Origin: Candidatus Gemmiger excrementigallinarum
GTDB taxonomy: Bacteria; Bacillota; Clostridia; Oscillospirales; Ruminococcaceae
Reading direction: 5' to 3'
Length of the DNA: 64,000 bases
NCBI GenBank assembly: GCA_019116445.1
Contig: DXBP01000002.1
Coordinates: 1-64,000, forward strand
In this document: one piece after another, positions 44,943 through 55,697 of the stretch
Position numbering within the stretch: position 1 is the stretch's first letter
Layout of the letters: each line of letters opens with the position of its first letter
Position numbers and translations under genes: made by a program
The notes under the pieces: generated by a model
What the model saw: only the letters and a program-made list of their open reading frames with translations
Databases searched by the model: none
What the model was told of the DNA's origin: nothing

Positions 44943-47834
44943 TTATTTTTGCAGCTGTCTGGCGCGTTCCAGCATCGGCTTCAGATACCGACCCGTAAAG
45001 GAATCCGGATTTTCCGCCACTTCCTCCGGAGTGCCCGTTGCCACGATGCGACCGCCCCCGCTGCCGCCTTCCGGTCCAAGGTCAATAATATAGTCAGCGC
45101 GCTTGATCACATCCAGGTTATGCTCGATCACAATGACCGTATTGCCAGCATCCACCAATTTGTCAAGCACCTTCACAAGACGGTGCACATCCGCCACATG
45201 CAAGCCGGTGGTGGGTTCATCCAGGATATACACAGTCTGCCCGGTGCCACGGCGTGCCAGCTCGTTGGCCAGTTTGACGCGCTGCGCCTCGCCGCCCGAG
45301 AGGGTCGTGGCGGCCTGGCCCAGTTGGATATAGCCAAGCCCCACTTCCTGCAGCGTTTGCAGCTTGCGGGCAATCTTCGGGATATTGGCAAAGAAGTTGC
45401 AGGCCTCCTCCACCGTCATATCCAGCACATCCGAAATGTTTTTATCCTTGTACTTCACTTCCAGCGTTTCCCGGTTGTAGCGTTTGCCTTTGCAGACATC
45501 ACAGGGCACATAGATATCCGGGAGGAAATGCATTTCGATCTGCAAGATACCGCCGCCTTCGCAGGCTTCGCAGCGGCCGCCCTTGACATTGAAGCTGAAA
45601 CGCCCAGGACCATATCCGCGCATTTTGGCATCCTGCGTGCTGGCAAACAGCGCACGGATATCCCCAAACACTCCTGTATACGTGGCCGGGTTGGAACGCG
45701 GTGTACGGCCGATGGGCGACTGGTCAATACCAATGACTTTATCCACCCATTCCATGCCCTGCACTTCTTCGCATTGTCCCGGCCGGCTGCGGGCGCCATT
45801 CAGCGCGGCAGCCAGCGTTTTGTAAAGGATCTCATTGATCAGGGTGGATTTTCCCGATCCGGATACGCCGGTCACGCAGATCATTTTGCCCAGCGGAAAA
45901 TCCACCGTAATATTTTGCAGGTTATTCTCATGCGCTTTGACCACCCGCAGGAACTTACCGTTCCCTTCCCGGCGCGTTTCCGGCACCTCCACAAACTTGC
46001 GGCCGGAGAGATAGGCTCCCGTAACGCTTCGTTTCACCTTGCAGATGTCGGCTACGCTGCCCGCGGCGACAATTTCGCCACCGTGTACACCGGCACCGGG
46101 CCCCACATCCACAATATAGTCCGCCTGCCGCATGGTATCTTCATCATGCTCCACAACGATCAGGGTATTGCCAAGGTCCCGCAAGCGCTTCATGGTTGCG
46201 ATCAGTTTGTCATTGTCGCGCTGATGCAGGCCGATACTCGGCTCATCCAACACATACAGGACACCGGTGAGCGCACTGCCGATCTGGGTCGCCAGACGAA
46301 TTCGCTGACTCTCGCCGCCCGACAGCGACGCCGCCCCGCGGGACAGAGTCAAATATCCCAAACCCACACTTTCCAGGAACCCCAAGCGCTCTTTGACCTC
46401 TTTAAAGATCGGTGCACCGATCATTTCATCGCGCTCACTGACCTTTGCGGTCTTGATGAACTCCAGTTCCTCGCTGACGCTCTTATCACAGAAATCCGCA
46501 ATGTTGATGCCCCCCACCGTAACCGCCAGACTCGTCGGCTTCAGTCGTCGGCCATGACAGGCCGGGCATTCTTCACTGGACATAACCTGCGCAATTTCTT
46601 CCTTGACCCATTCGCTGCTGGTTTCGCGGAAACGCCGTTCCAGATTGGGAATAATCCCCTCAAACTGGTTATAGTAGGTCCCGGAGCCAAACATACTTTC
46701 GCGCTGCATTTCAATGCGTTCCTCACCGGTACCGTAGAGGAGCGCGTGGATTGCTTCTTTGCTGAACTCCTTGACAGGAGTGTCCAGTGTAAAGCCATAT
46801 CGCTTGCCAAGGGCCACGTAGGTCATCTCAGAGATGGAACCTTCCGCATAATACCATCCGCTGGCCTTGATGGCACTTTCCCGGATGGATTTGCGCTTGT
46901 CAGGAATCACTCTGGCCGGGTCCACCTTCATAAAGGTGCCCAAACCGGTACATTTTTCGCAGGCACCAAAAGGATTATTGAAGCTGAACATCCGCGGTGT
47001 CAGTTCTTCCACCGAAACACCATGCTCCGGGCAGGCATAACTCTGGCTGAACATCATAGGCTCACCGCCAATTACATCCACCACAACCAAACCACCGGTC
47101 TGCGCCAAAGCGGTTTCAATGGAATCTGCCAGACGCCCGCGTACCGTATCGTTGATAACAAGGCGGTCTACCACGATTTCCACGGTATGCTTGATGTTCT
47201 TTTCAAGGCTGATCTCTTCACTGAGATCGTATATATTGCCATCGATCCGCACACGGGCAAAACCGGCACGGCGTGCCGCATCCAGTTCCTTAGCCTGAGT
47301 GCCTTTGCGTCCCCGTACTACCGGTGCCAGGACCTGGAACCGCGTACGTTCCGGCAATTTCATGACTTCATCCACCATTTCATCAATGGTCTGCTGCGTA
47401 ATCTCACGGCCGCAGATCGGACAATGCGGCACGCCGATACGCGCATACATCAGGCGGAGATAATCGTAAATTTCCGTCACCGTACCCACGGTAGACCGAG
47501 GATTGTGGCTGGTGGTTTTTTGATCAATGGAAATGGCCGGAGATAAACCCGTAATCTCATCCACATCCGGCTTTTCCATCTGACCCAAAAACTGCCGCGC
47601 ATAGCTGGACAGACTTTCCATATAACGGCGCTGTCCATCGGCAAAGATCGTATCAAATGCAAGGCTGGACTTACCGGAGCCGGAAAGCCCTGTCATGACA
47701 ATCAGTTTGTTCCGCGGAAGTTCCAAATCCACATTTTTAAGATTATGCTCCCGCGCGCCTTTAATCACGATCCGATTGTTTGGATCGATCTTGATTTTCG
47801 ACTTTCTTTTCGTTTCTTTCGGTGCAGTATTCAA
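44943..47834 (-). CDS. uvrA: Excinuclease ABC subunit A
   Basis: DNA damage sensor of nucleotide-excision repair. Two ABC ATPase modules: [14 protein letters not shown] and [10 protein letters not shown] Walker A motifs, [12 protein letters not shown] and [12 protein letters not shown] signatures. Zinc-binding sites CPICG...[12 protein letters not shown] and CEACEGGG are intact. 963 residues. The start is a TTG overlapping the uvrB stop (TTGA), with AGGAGG about 11 bases upstream; the basic stretch [10 protein letters not shown] precedes the conserved start of the fold. Confidence 0.96.
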   Translation of the reverse strand: MNTAPKETKRKSKIKIDPNNRIVIKGAREHNLKNVDLELPRNKLIVMTGLSGSGKSSLAFDTIFADGQRRYMESLSSYARQFLGQMEKPDVDEITGLSPAISIDQKTTSHNPRSTVGTVTEIYDYLRLMYARIGVPHCPICGREITQQTIDEMVDEVMKLPERTRFQVLAPVVRGRKGTQAKELDAARRAGFARVRIDGNIYDLSEEISLEKNIKHTVEIVVDRLVINDTVRGRLADSIETALAQTGGLVVVDVIGGEPMMFSQSYACPEHGVSVEELTPRMFSFNNPFGACEKCTGLGTFMKVDPARVIPDKRKSIRESAIKASGWYYAEGSISEMTYVALGKRYGFTLDTPVKEFSKEAIHALLYGTGEERIEMQRESMFGSGTYYNQFEGIIPNLERRFRETSSEWVKEEIAQVMSSEECPACHGRRLKPTSLAVTVGGINIADFCDKSVSEELEFIKTAKVSERDEMIGAPIFKEVKERLGFLESVGLGYLTLSRGAASLSGGESQRIRLATQIGSALTGVLYVLDEPSIGLHQRDNDKLIATMKRLRDLGNTLIVVEHDEDTMRQADYIVDVGPGAGVHGGEIVAAGSVADICKVKRSVTGAYLSGRKFVEVPETRREGNGKFLRVVKAHENNLQNITVDFPLGKMICVTGVSGSGKSTLINEILYKTLAAALNGARSRPGQCEEVQGMEWVDKVIGIDQSPIGRTPRSNPATYTGVFGDIRALFASTQDAKMRGYGPGRFSFNVKGGRCEACEGGGILQIEMHFLPDIYVPCDVCKGKRYNRETLEVKYKDKNISDVLDMTVEEACNFFANIPKIARKLQTLQEVGLGYIQLGQAATTLSGGEAQRVKLANELARRGTGQTVYILDEPTTGLHVADVHRLVKVLDKLVDAGNTVIVIEHNLDVIKRADYIIDLGPEGGSGGGRIVATGTPEEVAENPDSFTGRYLKPMLERARQLQK

Positions 47835-49870
47835 TTTTTATATTTCCTCCTGCCCTTTCTGGTTTTTGCTGCCGCTTTCCGTTCACTTGCATCTGCCGTT
47901 GTCGGGTCTTCACCGCGCTCCAGGCGGGCAATTTCATCACGCAGCTGTGCAGCCAGTTCAAACTGCAGCAGCCGGGCCGCTTCTTTCATTTCCTTTGTCA
48001 GGCGCTCAATGGTTTGCTGACGTTCGACACGGCTCATACGGTGCTGCCGCATCCGCTTGTTTTCCTCGCTCATGCTGATTTCCAGCCCGTCCCCAATGGC
48101 TTTCACAATGGTTTTCGGGGTGATGCCATGTTCCTGGTTGTAGGCATCCTGAATGGCACGGCGGCGTTCGGTTTCCATAATGGCGCGTTCCATGCTGGGG
48201 GTGATCTCGTCAGCATACATCAGAACCACACCATTGGCATTCCGGGCTGCGCGGCCAATGGTCTGGATCAGGCTGGTTTCGCTGCGCAGGAAGCCTTCCT
48301 TGTCGGCATCCAAAATGGCAATCAACGAAACTTCCGGCAGGTCCAGGCCTTCACGCAGCAGGTTGATGCCAACGATGACATCAATGGCACCCACGCGCAG
48401 GTCTTTGATGATTTCCATGCGCTCAAAAGTGTCCACCTCATGATGCATATATTTGGTTTTTACGCCATGCTCTTCCAGATAATCGGTCAGATCTTCCGCC
48501 ATTTTGACGGTAAGCGTGGTAACCAGCGCGCGTTCCCCACGTTCAATGCGTTGCTGGATCTCACCCAGCAGATCTTCGATTTGCCCTTCCACCGGACGTA
48601 CCATGATCAGCGGGTCCAGCAAACCGGTCGGTCGGATGACCTGTTCTGCCACGCGGCTGGAGTGTTGGCGTTCATACTCACCCGGTGTGGCGGATACAAA
48701 AATTTTCTGGTGTACTTTCTTTTCAAATTCCTCAAACCGCAGCGGGCGGTTATCAAAGGCGGACGGCAGCCGGAAGCCGTATTCTACCAGTGTTTTTTTC
48801 CGACTATAGTCTCCACCGTACATACCACGGACCTGCGGAAGCATAACGTGGCTTTCGTCTACCATAAGCAGAAAATCATCCGGGAAATAATCCAGCAGAG
48901 TGGTCGGTGTAGATCCCGGTGCCCGTCCGGACAATACAGCCGAATAATTTTCAATGCCCTTGCACATGCCGACTTCCTGCAGCATTTCCATATCATAATT
49001 GGTTCGCTGCTGAATCCGCTGCGCTTCCAGCAGCTTGCCTTCCTCGGTAAATTTTTTGACCTGCTCCTCCATCTCGACAGCGATCTTGGCAAGACCTTCT
49101 TTCATCTTTTCAGGTCCTACAATATAATGACTGGCCGGGAAAATGGCCACATGGCGCACCACGTTTTTGTGCTCCCCCGTAAGCGGGTCAAATTCGATAA
49201 TGCGATCCACCTCATCGCCGAAGAACTCCACACGAATGGCATACTCATCGTTGTAGGCCAGATGAATATCCACCGTATCCCCCTTAACACGGAACTTATT
49301 CCGGATAAAGTTCATATCGTTGCGTTCGTACTGAAGTTTGACAAGGCGGTTGCAAAGTTCATCCCGCTCGATCTGCATACCGGGGCGCAGGCTGATGACC
49401 ATACTGCGGTAATCAATGGGATCGCCCAAAGAGTAAATGCAGGAAACACTGGCTACAATGATGACATTGCGCTGTTCCGAAAGGGCTGCCGTGGCAGAAT
49501 GACGCAGCCGATCGATTTCATCATTGATAGCGCTGTCCTTTTCGATATAGGTATCTGTGGAAGGTATATAGGCTTCCGGCTGATAGTAATCATAATAGGA
49601 AACAAAGTATTCCACAGCATCGTCCGGAAAAAAGCTGCGCATCTCCGTACAGATCTGGCTGGCCAGCGTCTTGTTTGGTTCCAGAATCAGTGTGGGGCGA
49701 TTGCACCGGGCAATGATGTTGGCCATAGTAAAGGTCTTGCCGGAGCCGGTAACGCCCAGCAGTGTCTGCGCTTCGTCCTCTGCTTCAATTCCCTGCACCA
49801 GGGCTTCAATCGCCTGCGGCTGATCGCCGGTTGGCTGAAAAGGTGCCTTCAGATGGAAAACTTCATCCAT
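47831..49870 (-). CDS. uvrB: Excinuclease ABC subunit B
   Basis: Helicase-like subunit that verifies damage and recruits Uvr[11 protein letters not shown] is Walker [13 protein letters not shown] belongs to the beta-hairpin that clamps [12 protein letters not shown] is the Walker B region; [11 protein letters not shown] is motif VI; the last 60 residues form the UvrC-binding helical domain. 679 residues. ATG at 49870 with GCGAGG. Strong promoter with an inverted repeat just after it suggests damage-linked control. Confidence 0.97.
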   Translation of the reverse strand: MDEVFHLKAPFQPTGDQPQAIEALVQGIEAEDEAQTLLGVTGSGKTFTMANIIARCNRPTLILEPNKTLASQICTEMRSFFPDDAVEYFVSYYDYYQPEAYIPSTDTYIEKDSAINDEIDRLRHSATAALSEQRNVIIVASVSCIYSLGDPIDYRSMVISLRPGMQIERDELCNRLVKLQYERNDMNFIRNKFRVKGDTVDIHLAYNDEYAIRVEFFGDEVDRIIEFDPLTGEHKNVVRHVAIFPASHYIVGPEKMKEGLAKIAVEMEEQVKKFTEEGKLLEAQRIQQRTNYDMEMLQEVGMCKGIENYSAVLSGRAPGSTPTTLLDYFPDDFLLMVDESHVMLPQVRGMYGGDYSRKKTLVEYGFRLPSAFDNRPLRFEEFEKKVHQKIFVSATPGEYERQHSSRVAEQVIRPTGLLDPLIMVRPVEGQIEDLLGEIQQRIERGERALVTTLTVKMAEDLTDYLEEHGVKTKYMHHEVDTFERMEIIKDLRVGAIDVIVGINLLREGLDLPEVSLIAILDADKEGFLRSETSLIQTIGRAARNANGVVLMYADEITPSMERAIMETERRRAIQDAYNQEHGITPKTIVKAIGDGLEISMSEENKRMRQHRMSRVERQQTIERLTKEMKEAARLLQFELAAQLRDEIARLERGEDPTTADASERKAAAKTRKGRRKYKN

Positions 49871-49890
49871 AACAAACCTCGCTTATATTA

Positions 49891-49905
49891 ACAACGTTTT
49901 GTTGT
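49891..49905. promoter_or_regulatory. Inverted repeat at the uvrB transcription start
   Basis: ACAAC-GTTTT-GTTGT lies immediately downstream of the uvrB -10 box, where a bound repressor would block transcription. It does not match the GAAC-N4-GTTC LexA box of Bacillus, so assignment to LexA is only a possibility. Confidence 0.45.
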
Positions 49906-49911
49906 AACCAG

Positions 49912-49940
49912 ATTATAGCATAGGCACTTTTATAAGTAAA
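49912..49940 (-). promoter_or_regulatory. Promoter of uvrBA
   Basis: Minus strand TTTACT (49935-49940), 17-base spacer ending TGC, TATAAT (49912-49917): an extended -10 promoter about 45 bases before uvrB. Confidence 0.85.
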
Positions 49941-49972
49941 GGCCCTTGCCCACATTTTGTGTAGCCTCTTGC

Positions 49973-50007
49973 AAAAAATGCACCCCGCCGCCTGTGGCGG
50001 CAGGGTG
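49973..50007 (-). terminator. Terminator of radC
   Basis: Minus strand CACCCTGCCGCC pairs over 12 bp with GGCGGCGGGGTG around an ACA loop, then CATTTTTT; 5 bases after the radC stop. Confidence 0.9.
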
Positions 50008-50012
50008 TCGGT

Positions 50013-50750
50013 TCAACGCCTGCTGGATGCATTTAAAATATCGTTGCTGGCGCGGTACTCCGGCAAACAACCACGTTCCCGCATAGAACAGGACTCATCC
50101 CCTGCCACAATGATATGATCGATCACGCTGACGCCCAGGGGATCCAAGGCTTTCATAATACCAATGGTGGATATAAGATCCGCTTCGCTGGGCACCGCCA
50201 GCCCCGTAGGATGATTGTGCGCCAGAATTCCACAGGTTGCATCCGTACGTGCCACATCGCGCAGCAACTTGCGCGTATCAATATGCACCCGGTTGGGCAC
50301 CCCCTCCGCAACACGCAGATCACGGATTGGACGGCATTTGTCATCCAGCAGGATCAGATAAAGAAGTTCATTTTGCAATCCCAGAAATAGCGGTTTTACA
50401 TATTCCACAGCAGCTTCCGCATGGTCAAGCGCCACACGCTGCTTTCTTTTTTTCAATTCATAATAACGGCTGAAGGACATGACCGTAGAAATCACACGAG
50501 CGCTTTTGGCTCCGATTCCTTCCACCCTCATCAGTTCTTCGGGATCAGCCTCCATGACCTTGCAAAAATTCCCGAAATGCTGAATCAGACGATGGGCCAA
50601 CGCATTGGTATCTTTGCGTGGTATTGCCAAAAAGAGAAGGTATTCCAATGCTTCATGCTCGGCCAAACTTTCCAGCCCGTCACGGTCCACCCGCGCCTGC
50701 ATACGCGCCCGGTGGTTCTCATGGAGCGGATGCTCTTTGTTTTGGTCCAT
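50013..50750 (-). CDS. radC: RadC family JAB/MPN-domain protein
   Basis: Despite the name, its role in DNA repair is doubtful; the C-terminal domain has the JAMM metalloprotease-like motif in ILAHNHPTG with later SEAD. The N-terminal part has a helix-hairpin-helix (MRVEGIGAKSARVIS). 245 residues, normal. The start ATG at 50750 follows AAAAGGATG. It forms a single-gene transcript with its own promoter and terminator. Confidence 0.93.
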   Translation of the reverse strand: MDQNKEHPLHENHRARMQARVDRDGLESLAEHEALEYLLFLAIPRKDTNALAHRLIQHFGNFCKVMEADPEELMRVEGIGAKSARVISTVMSFSRYYELKKRKQRVALDHAEAAVEYVKPLFLGLQNELLYLILLDDKCRPIRDLRVAEGVPNRVHIDTRKLLRDVARTDATCGILAHNHPTGLAVPSEADLISTIGIMKALDPLGVSVIDHIIVAGDESCSMRERGCLPEYRASNDILNASSRR

Positions 50751-50776
50751 GCTTCCACATCCTTTTGTCTTTCCAC

Positions 50777-50805
50777 TTTACCTTTGTTTCATTTTATTAT
50801 ATACT
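50777..50805 (+). promoter_or_regulatory. Promoter of the plus-strand pseudouridine synthase
   Basis: TTTACC (50777-50782), 17-base spacer, TATACT (50800-50805), about 45 bases before the start codon. Its -10 overlaps the radC -10 on the other strand. Confidence 0.75.
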
Positions 50806-50823
50806 GTAAAAAACATTTTGCAA
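50796..50823 (-). promoter_or_regulatory. Promoter of radC
   Basis: Minus strand TTGCAA (50818-50823), 16-base spacer, TATAAT (50796-50801), about 45 bases before radC. Confidence 0.75.
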
Positions 50824-50850
50824 AGAGCGAATTTACAAAGTGAGGATTCC

Positions 50851-51816
50851 ATGAAAAGTTTTACCGCAGGCCCCAATGAAAACGGTGTGCGTCTGAGCCG
50901 CTTTGTGGAAAGTGTAACGCAGCAGCTTCCACGCAGTTTGATGTACAAGGCTTTTCGCAACAAACGTATCAAGGTAAACGGAAAGCGGGCAGAACCGGAT
51001 ACTAGGCTTTCTTCCGGCGATGTGATTGAACTGTATATCAATGATGAGTTTTTCCCTGCTGAGCAGGTTTCTTCCAAACCAAAACCTGTGCGTAGGCAGC
51101 CTTCTGTTACCATCATTTATGAAGATGAAAATTTTGCAGTTCTATATAAACCGGCGCATTTGCTTTGCCATAGCGACCGTACCGGAGATCCCAACCTGGT
51201 AGATGCCTTTGCCGCTTATCTGGAAGGAAAAGGCGAATATGATCCCCGCGCGGAGCAGCGCTTTGCCCCCGCCTTGTGCAACCGCCTTGACCGCGGCACC
51301 GAGGGACTTGTTTTGGCCGCCAAAACTTATCCAGCCTTGCGGGATCTTAACGAAATCATCCGTACTGATCTTATGAAAAAAGAGTACCTTACAATTACCG
51401 TGGGAGCCCCTCCGGCGGGACGCCATGTAGCGTGGCTTCAGCACAGTGAAAAGAACAACAAGGTTCGCATCCACGCACGCGCCATAGATGGCTATAAGCA
51501 AATCATTACGGATGTAACGTTGATCCGTCAGTCAGGCCCCTTTGCCTTGTGCCGTATTGGTTTGATTACTGGCCGTACGCATCAGATTCGCGCCCATCTT
51601 TCTTATCTGGGTCATCCGGTTCTTGGCGACATCAAATACGGAAACCGCAAAATGAACGAACGTACCGGTCTGAAAACGCAAGCGCTTTGCGCCCAGCGTT
51701 TGACCTTCGGCCGAATCCCCCCGGAAAATACCTTACAGTATCTCTCCGGTCGCGTGATTAAACTTGACGACCCCGAAATCATCAAACTATATGACAAGCT
51801 GACGAAACAACAATAA
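50851..51816 (+). CDS. RluA-family pseudouridine synthase
   Basis: RNA pseudouridine synthase. Residues 12-62 form an S4-like RNA-binding domain (LPRSLMYKAFRNKRIKVNG); the catalytic domain has FAVLYKPAHLLCH, CNRLDRGTEGL with the catalytic Asp, and ITGRTHQIRAHL. 321 residues. The track's longer start is rejected: the ATG at 50851 has GAGG six bases upstream and follows the promoter. Second such enzyme in the window besides RluD; the target nucleotide is unknown. One of only three plus-strand genes. Confidence 0.92.
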   Translation: MKSFTAGPNENGVRLSRFVESVTQQLPRSLMYKAFRNKRIKVNGKRAEPDTRLSSGDVIELYINDEFFPAEQVSSKPKPVRRQPSVTIIYEDENFAVLYKPAHLLCHSDRTGDPNLVDAFAAYLEGKGEYDPRAEQRFAPALCNRLDRGTEGLVLAAKTYPALRDLNEIIRTDLMKKEYLTITVGAPPAGRHVAWLQHSEKNNKVRIHARAIDGYKQIITDVTLIRQSGPFALCRIGLITGRTHQIRAHLSYLGHPVLGDIKYGNRKMNERTGLKTQALCAQRLTFGRIPPENTLQYLSGRVIKLDDPEIIKLYDKLTKQQ

Positions 51817-51857
51817 AAAACAAACCTCCGTTCCAAAATTGGAACGGAGGTTTGTTT
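51815..51857. terminator. Bidirectional terminator
   Basis: A perfect 17-bp stem from AAACAAACCTCCGTTCC with an AAAATT loop, flanked by an A-run on the left and T residues on the right. It ends both the plus-strand pseudouridine synthase and the minus-strand rnj-to-ftsH transcript. Confidence 0.92.
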
Positions 51858-51901
51858 TGCTTCACTCAAAAAGACTCTCGGAGATGTAACACAGCAAACG
51901 A

Positions 51902-52975
51902 TTACGCGATGACAAAATGATAGATCAGCGACACCGCAATAATCAATGCACAGACAATTGCCGTGATCGGCGGAGCCCAATGGATGATACGTTCAGCCAT
52001 AACGTCGTCTTCGCTGGCCTCATCATCGTCCGCATAACGACCGCGCTTTTTCCCACGCGGCGCATCATCCTCGTCCTCGTCATCATAGTCGAGTTCGTCA
52101 GTGTCATACATCTGGGTGCCTTCGTCGTCGTCCTCATCGTCGTCAAACAAACGGCCCTTGGGTGCATACCGGCGAACACGTTCCATTTCTTCGTCTTCCT
52201 CCTGCGCATACCCCTGCGGGTCATACGTAGCAGTGGCGCCATCGTCGTATTCTTCGGTCTGGTTGATAGCGGCCTGTGCCGCGGCTGCCGTAGCAGCCGG
52301 GCTGGCCTGTGCGCGCTGAGGGTCAACGTTGTTGGCAACAGAATTGATTTCCTGCTGCTGCCGTTCCGCCGCACGCCGCGCATCCTCCAGGATGCCGGTC
52401 AAAGTTGCCTTGATGCCGGCGCGATCGCCACCACATTCAGAGCAGAAGGTGCAGTTTTCCTCGTTGGGATGGAATGCACCACAAGCGCAGAACCAGCCAT
52501 ATTCCGTATCCTGCGGAACACAGGTAAGCTGGCTGTTACCGGTACGCTGCTGCAGCGTCTTCGCAATGGAAGCCGGCAGCACACGAGGCATCTGCAGCCG
52601 GACGCGCTTATAACCGCGCAGGTCCACCCCGCGGCCGTTCAGGAACGCACGGTCCTGCTCAACCTCCACGCTGGATACCGGCGTATCGCTGACATACACC
52701 GCATCGTCGCTGCCGAACACATCGCCCGGCTGCGCATCAAGCTGTTCGTAATAGAAATCGTCTTCGCACAGAACCTGGCCAGCGGCATCCTTGCACTTGA
52801 AGTGAACCACCAAACCAGTCAGGGGCTCTGTACCCACATTTTTGAAGGTAAGGCACACCGCAACTTCGCCGGTCACATCGCCTTTCAGCAATTCAACCCG
52901 TACAAACTGCACCGGGCTTCCGGCCGTGTAATAATTGGCGCGGGACTGCGCCATCAGGGAAAAATTCTGATCCAT
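51902..52975 (-). CDS. Hypothetical zinc-ribbon, acidic, tail-anchored protein
   Basis: Not recognised as a named family. Four parts are visible in 357 residues: an N-terminal beta-rich domain (VQFVRVELLKGDVTGEVAVC, FKNVGTEPLTGLVVHFKC); a zinc ribbon at about 163-182 (WFCACGAFH, CTFCSECGGD); a helical Ala/Gln stretch; and a strongly acidic, disordered region (LFDDDEDDDEGTQMYD) with short basic patches, ending in one hydrophobic helix (ITAIVCALIIAVSLIYHFVIA) at the extreme C-terminus. It should be membrane-tethered with the bulk in the cytoplasm. It follows ftsH by 17 bases and is the last gene of that operon; a link to FtsH is only inference. Confidence 0.75.
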   Translation of the reverse strand: MDQNFSLMAQSRANYYTAGSPVQFVRVELLKGDVTGEVAVCLTFKNVGTEPLTGLVVHFKCKDAAGQVLCEDDFYYEQLDAQPGDVFGSDDAVYVSDTPVSSVEVEQDRAFLNGRGVDLRGYKRVRLQMPRVLPASIAKTLQQRTGNSQLTCVPQDTEYGWFCACGAFHPNEENCTFCSECGGDRAGIKATLTGILEDARRAAERQQQEINSVANNVDPQRAQASPAATAAAAQAAINQTEEYDDGATATYDPQGYAQEEDEEMERVRRYAPKGRLFDDDEDDDEGTQMYDTDELDYDDEDEDDAPRGKKRGRYADDDEASEDDVMAERIIHWAPPITAIVCALIIAVSLIYHFVIA

Positions 52976-52992
52976 GATCCAACACCTACTTT

Positions 52993-55083
52993 TTACTCTT
53001 GGGCGTCCGGTCGGTCTGCATCCGGCTCGGCAGCAGTCTTAGGTTTCGGGGCTTCCTCCTGTTCAGGGGTCTGGACCGGAGCGGAAGTATCCTGTTCCGG
53101 CTTGGCCGTTTCACCCTTTCCCAGATCGAACGGCGGCAATGTTCCGCCTTCCATCAGCGTTTTGAATTCATCACCGCTGATTTTTTCGCGTTCCATCAAA
53201 ACGGTGGCTATCTTATGCAGCTCTGTCATGTGCTCCGTCAGCAGCCGCCGTGCCGTTTCGTATGCTTCATCTACAATATCACGGATTTCATTATCGATTT
53301 CCGACGCAATAGCCTCCGAATAGCCCTTTCCCTGGCCAAAATCACGACCCAGGAAGGTCTGCCCGGGATCACTGCCATATACAACAGGACCCATACGCTC
53401 AGAGAAGCCATACCGGGTAACCATCGCGCGAGCCGTATCCGTAGCACGCTGCAGGTCGTTCGACGCACCGGTCGAAATATCGTCGAGCACCAACTGTTCG
53501 GCCACTCGACCGCCCAACAGAGAAACAATGTTTTCAAACATCGCCGTCTTGGTTACATAGCTGGGATCCTTTTCCGGCAAATACATCGTATAACCACCGG
53601 CCCCGCCACGAGAAATAATGCTGATCTGGTGCACGGGATCATGATGCTTGCCGAAATAGCCGGTAATTGCGTGACCGGTTTCATGGTAAGCGACCAGACG
53701 GCGCTCATCGTCCGTCACCACATGGCTCTTCTTCTCAGGGCCCATCATAACCTTAACGGAAGCTTCTTCGATTTCCGGCTCAGTGATGGCCTTTTTGCCG
53801 CGGCGAGCGGCCAGCAATGCCGCTTCATTGACAAGATTTTCCAGGTCTGCGCCCGAGAATCCTGCAGTAGTACGGGCGATTGTTTTCAGGCTGACATCCG
53901 GTCCGAGCGGCTTATTCTTGGTATGCACCTTAAGAATCTCCTCACGGCCCTTGACATCAGGCAGCCCAACATAAACCTGGCGGTCAAAACGCCCAGGACG
54001 CAGCAAAGCCTTGTCCAGAATGTCGGCGCGGTTGGTAGCCGCCATGACGATAACGCCGTCATTGGCATCAAAACCATCCATTTCCACCAGCAACTGGTTC
54101 AGGGTCTGTTCACGCTCATCGTGACCGCCGCCAAGGCCAGCGCCGCGCTGACGACCAACGGCGTCAATCTCATCGATAAAGACGATAGAAGGCATCGTCT
54201 TTTTGGCTTTTTCAAACAGATCGCGCACACGCGAAGCACCGACACCGACATACATTTCCACAAAGTCGGAACCGGAAATCGCATAGAAAGGAACGCCCGC
54301 TTCACCGGCACAGGCACGTGCCAACAGAGTTTTACCGGTACCCGGAGGGCCTACCAGCAACACACCGTGCGGAATCCGTGCTCCCAGGGAATTAAATTTT
54401 CCGGGTGCCTTGAGGAACTCCACAACCTCCTGCAATTCCGCTTTTTCTTCATCAGCACCGGCCACATCCGCAAACGTGGCTCTGCGCTGGTTTTCCTGCT
54501 GATCTTTGACCTTGGCGCGACCGACGTTCATAATACCGCCGCCGGCACCGCCACGGTACATCGACATAAACAGCATACCAAGGCTGCCCAGCATCACCAC
54601 ATAGAAGATAATTTCCAGCCAGGGAATGCTGGTCTTGGCTGCCACATAGTCAAAAATCATGGGGGCATCGGGATTTGCTTCGTTGTAAGCATCCACGAAA
54701 TCGGAAATTTTGCCGGTATTGAAGTCAACACCATAGGGCAGCTTGTAGGTGACATACACCGTGCCGCCATTCGCAGGAAGCATATCTTCTTCAGCTGCTC
54801 CCAGGCTGTTGAGCAACCCACCGGTCTGCTCATCGTCCATCTGGACGGTAGCTTCCGGAAGAGGAATCTTGCCTTCCTTAAGCCACATTTCCAGCTTATT
54901 GGTTCCCATATCCAAACGGTACGAGGTAACCTGCTGGTTTTCAAAATAATAATAAATCTCAGAATAATTGATATGGTTCGATGCGGTAGCCGACAGCAAC
55001 GGCGACAGACTGACAAAGAACAAAACCAACACCATGAGCACGGCAACCACAAGGATGCCGCTGAAACGAGGTTTATGCTGCAA
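52993..55083 (-). CDS. ftsH: ATP-dependent zinc metalloprotease FtsH
   Basis: Membrane-bound AAA protease degrading membrane and regulatory proteins. Two transmembrane helices (residues 9-30 and 155-175) flank an extracytoplasmic domain; AAA module with [25 protein letters not shown] and the arginine-finger region; zinc site HETGH. The C-terminal 55 residues are Pro/Glu-rich and probably disordered. 696 residues. The start is a TTG at 55083, eight bases after AGGAG. tilS-hpt-ftsH is a conserved Firmicutes order. Confidence 0.96.
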   Translation of the reverse strand: MQHKPRFSGILVVAVLMVLVLFFVSLSPLLSATASNHINYSEIYYYFENQQVTSYRLDMGTNKLEMWLKEGKIPLPEATVQMDDEQTGGLLNSLGAAEEDMLPANGGTVYVTYKLPYGVDFNTGKISDFVDAYNEANPDAPMIFDYVAAKTSIPWLEIIFYVVMLGSLGMLFMSMYRGGAGGGIMNVGRAKVKDQQENQRRATFADVAGADEEKAELQEVVEFLKAPGKFNSLGARIPHGVLLVGPPGTGKTLLARACAGEAGVPFYAISGSDFVEMYVGVGASRVRDLFEKAKKTMPSIVFIDEIDAVGRQRGAGLGGGHDEREQTLNQLLVEMDGFDANDGVIVMAATNRADILDKALLRPGRFDRQVYVGLPDVKGREEILKVHTKNKPLGPDVSLKTIARTTAGFSGADLENLVNEAALLAARRGKKAITEPEIEEASVKVMMGPEKKSHVVTDDERRLVAYHETGHAITGYFGKHHDPVHQISIISRGGAGGYTMYLPEKDPSYVTKTAMFENIVSLLGGRVAEQLVLDDISTGASNDLQRATDTARAMVTRYGFSERMGPVVYGSDPGQTFLGRDFGQGKGYSEAIASEIDNEIRDIVDEAYETARRLLTEHMTELHKIATVLMEREKISGDEFKTLMEGGTLPPFDLGKGETAKPEQDTSAPVQTPEQEEAPKPKTAAEPDADRPDAQE

Positions 55084-55141
55084 GAAATCAACTCCTATCC
55101 GGTGCCTGACACCGGGTAATTTTGGCTGCCCGAATCAGCCC

Positions 55142-55693
55142 TTATTTGCTGTAGATTTCGGGTTTAAGAACACCCACATAAGGCAGGTTGCGATACTTCT
55201 CATCGTAATCCAGCCCGTAACCGACCACGAACTCGTCCGGGACTTCAAATCCAAGATAGTCCGGTTCAATATCTGCCTTGCGGCGGCTGGGCTTGCTCAG
55301 AATCGTACACAGGCGCACACTGTTCGGATTGCGCATCCGCAGCATGGGCAGCAGATGGGACAGCGTAATACCGGTGTCCAGAATATCCTCCACGATCAGA
55401 ACATCTTTGCCGGTGAGATCGGCATCCAGGTCCTTAACGATCTTAACGAGGCCCGTTGACTCAGTATTGGCTCCGCCATAACTGGAAACTACCATAAAAT
55501 CAATTCCGCAGGGAATCGTTACAGCGCGCATCAGATCAGCCATAAAGACGACAGACCCCTTGAGAATGGAAACCAGCAGCAGATCGCGGCCTTCATAGTC
55601 CCGGCTGATCTGCGCCCCCAGTTCTGCCACCTTCTGTTTGAGCTGTTCTTCTGATACCAAAATATGATCAATATCCTGATCCATGCTATGCAT
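55142..55693 (-). CDS. hpt: Hypoxanthine phosphoribosyltransferase
   Basis: Purine salvage: converts hypoxanthine or guanine with PRPP to IMP or GMP. VSILKGSVVFMADL and the PRPP-binding VLIVEDILDTGITL are present; DYLGFEVPDEFVVGYGLDY closes the active site. 183 residues from the ATG at 55693, which has AGGAGG eight bases upstream and follows the tilS stop by four bases. The track's 49-codon extension overlaps tilS and is rejected. Confidence 0.95.
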   Translation of the reverse strand: MHSMDQDIDHILVSEEQLKQKVAELGAQISRDYEGRDLLLVSILKGSVVFMADLMRAVTIPCGIDFMVVSSYGGANTESTGLVKIVKDLDADLTGKDVLIVEDILDTGITLSHLLPMLRMRNPNSVRLCTILSKPSRRKADIEPDYLGFEVPDEFVVGYGLDYDEKYRNLPYVGVLKPEIYSK

Positions 55694-55697
55694 GCGC

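Noticed and set aside
44931-47546. 871-codon plus-strand open frame opposite uvrA
   Set aside because: Antisense shadow; uvrA on the minus strand has every family motif.
49891-49905. Canonical LexA box at uvrB
   Set aside because: The dyad ACAAC-N5-GTTGT does not match GAAC-N4-GTTC, so it is reported only as an unassigned operator-like repeat.
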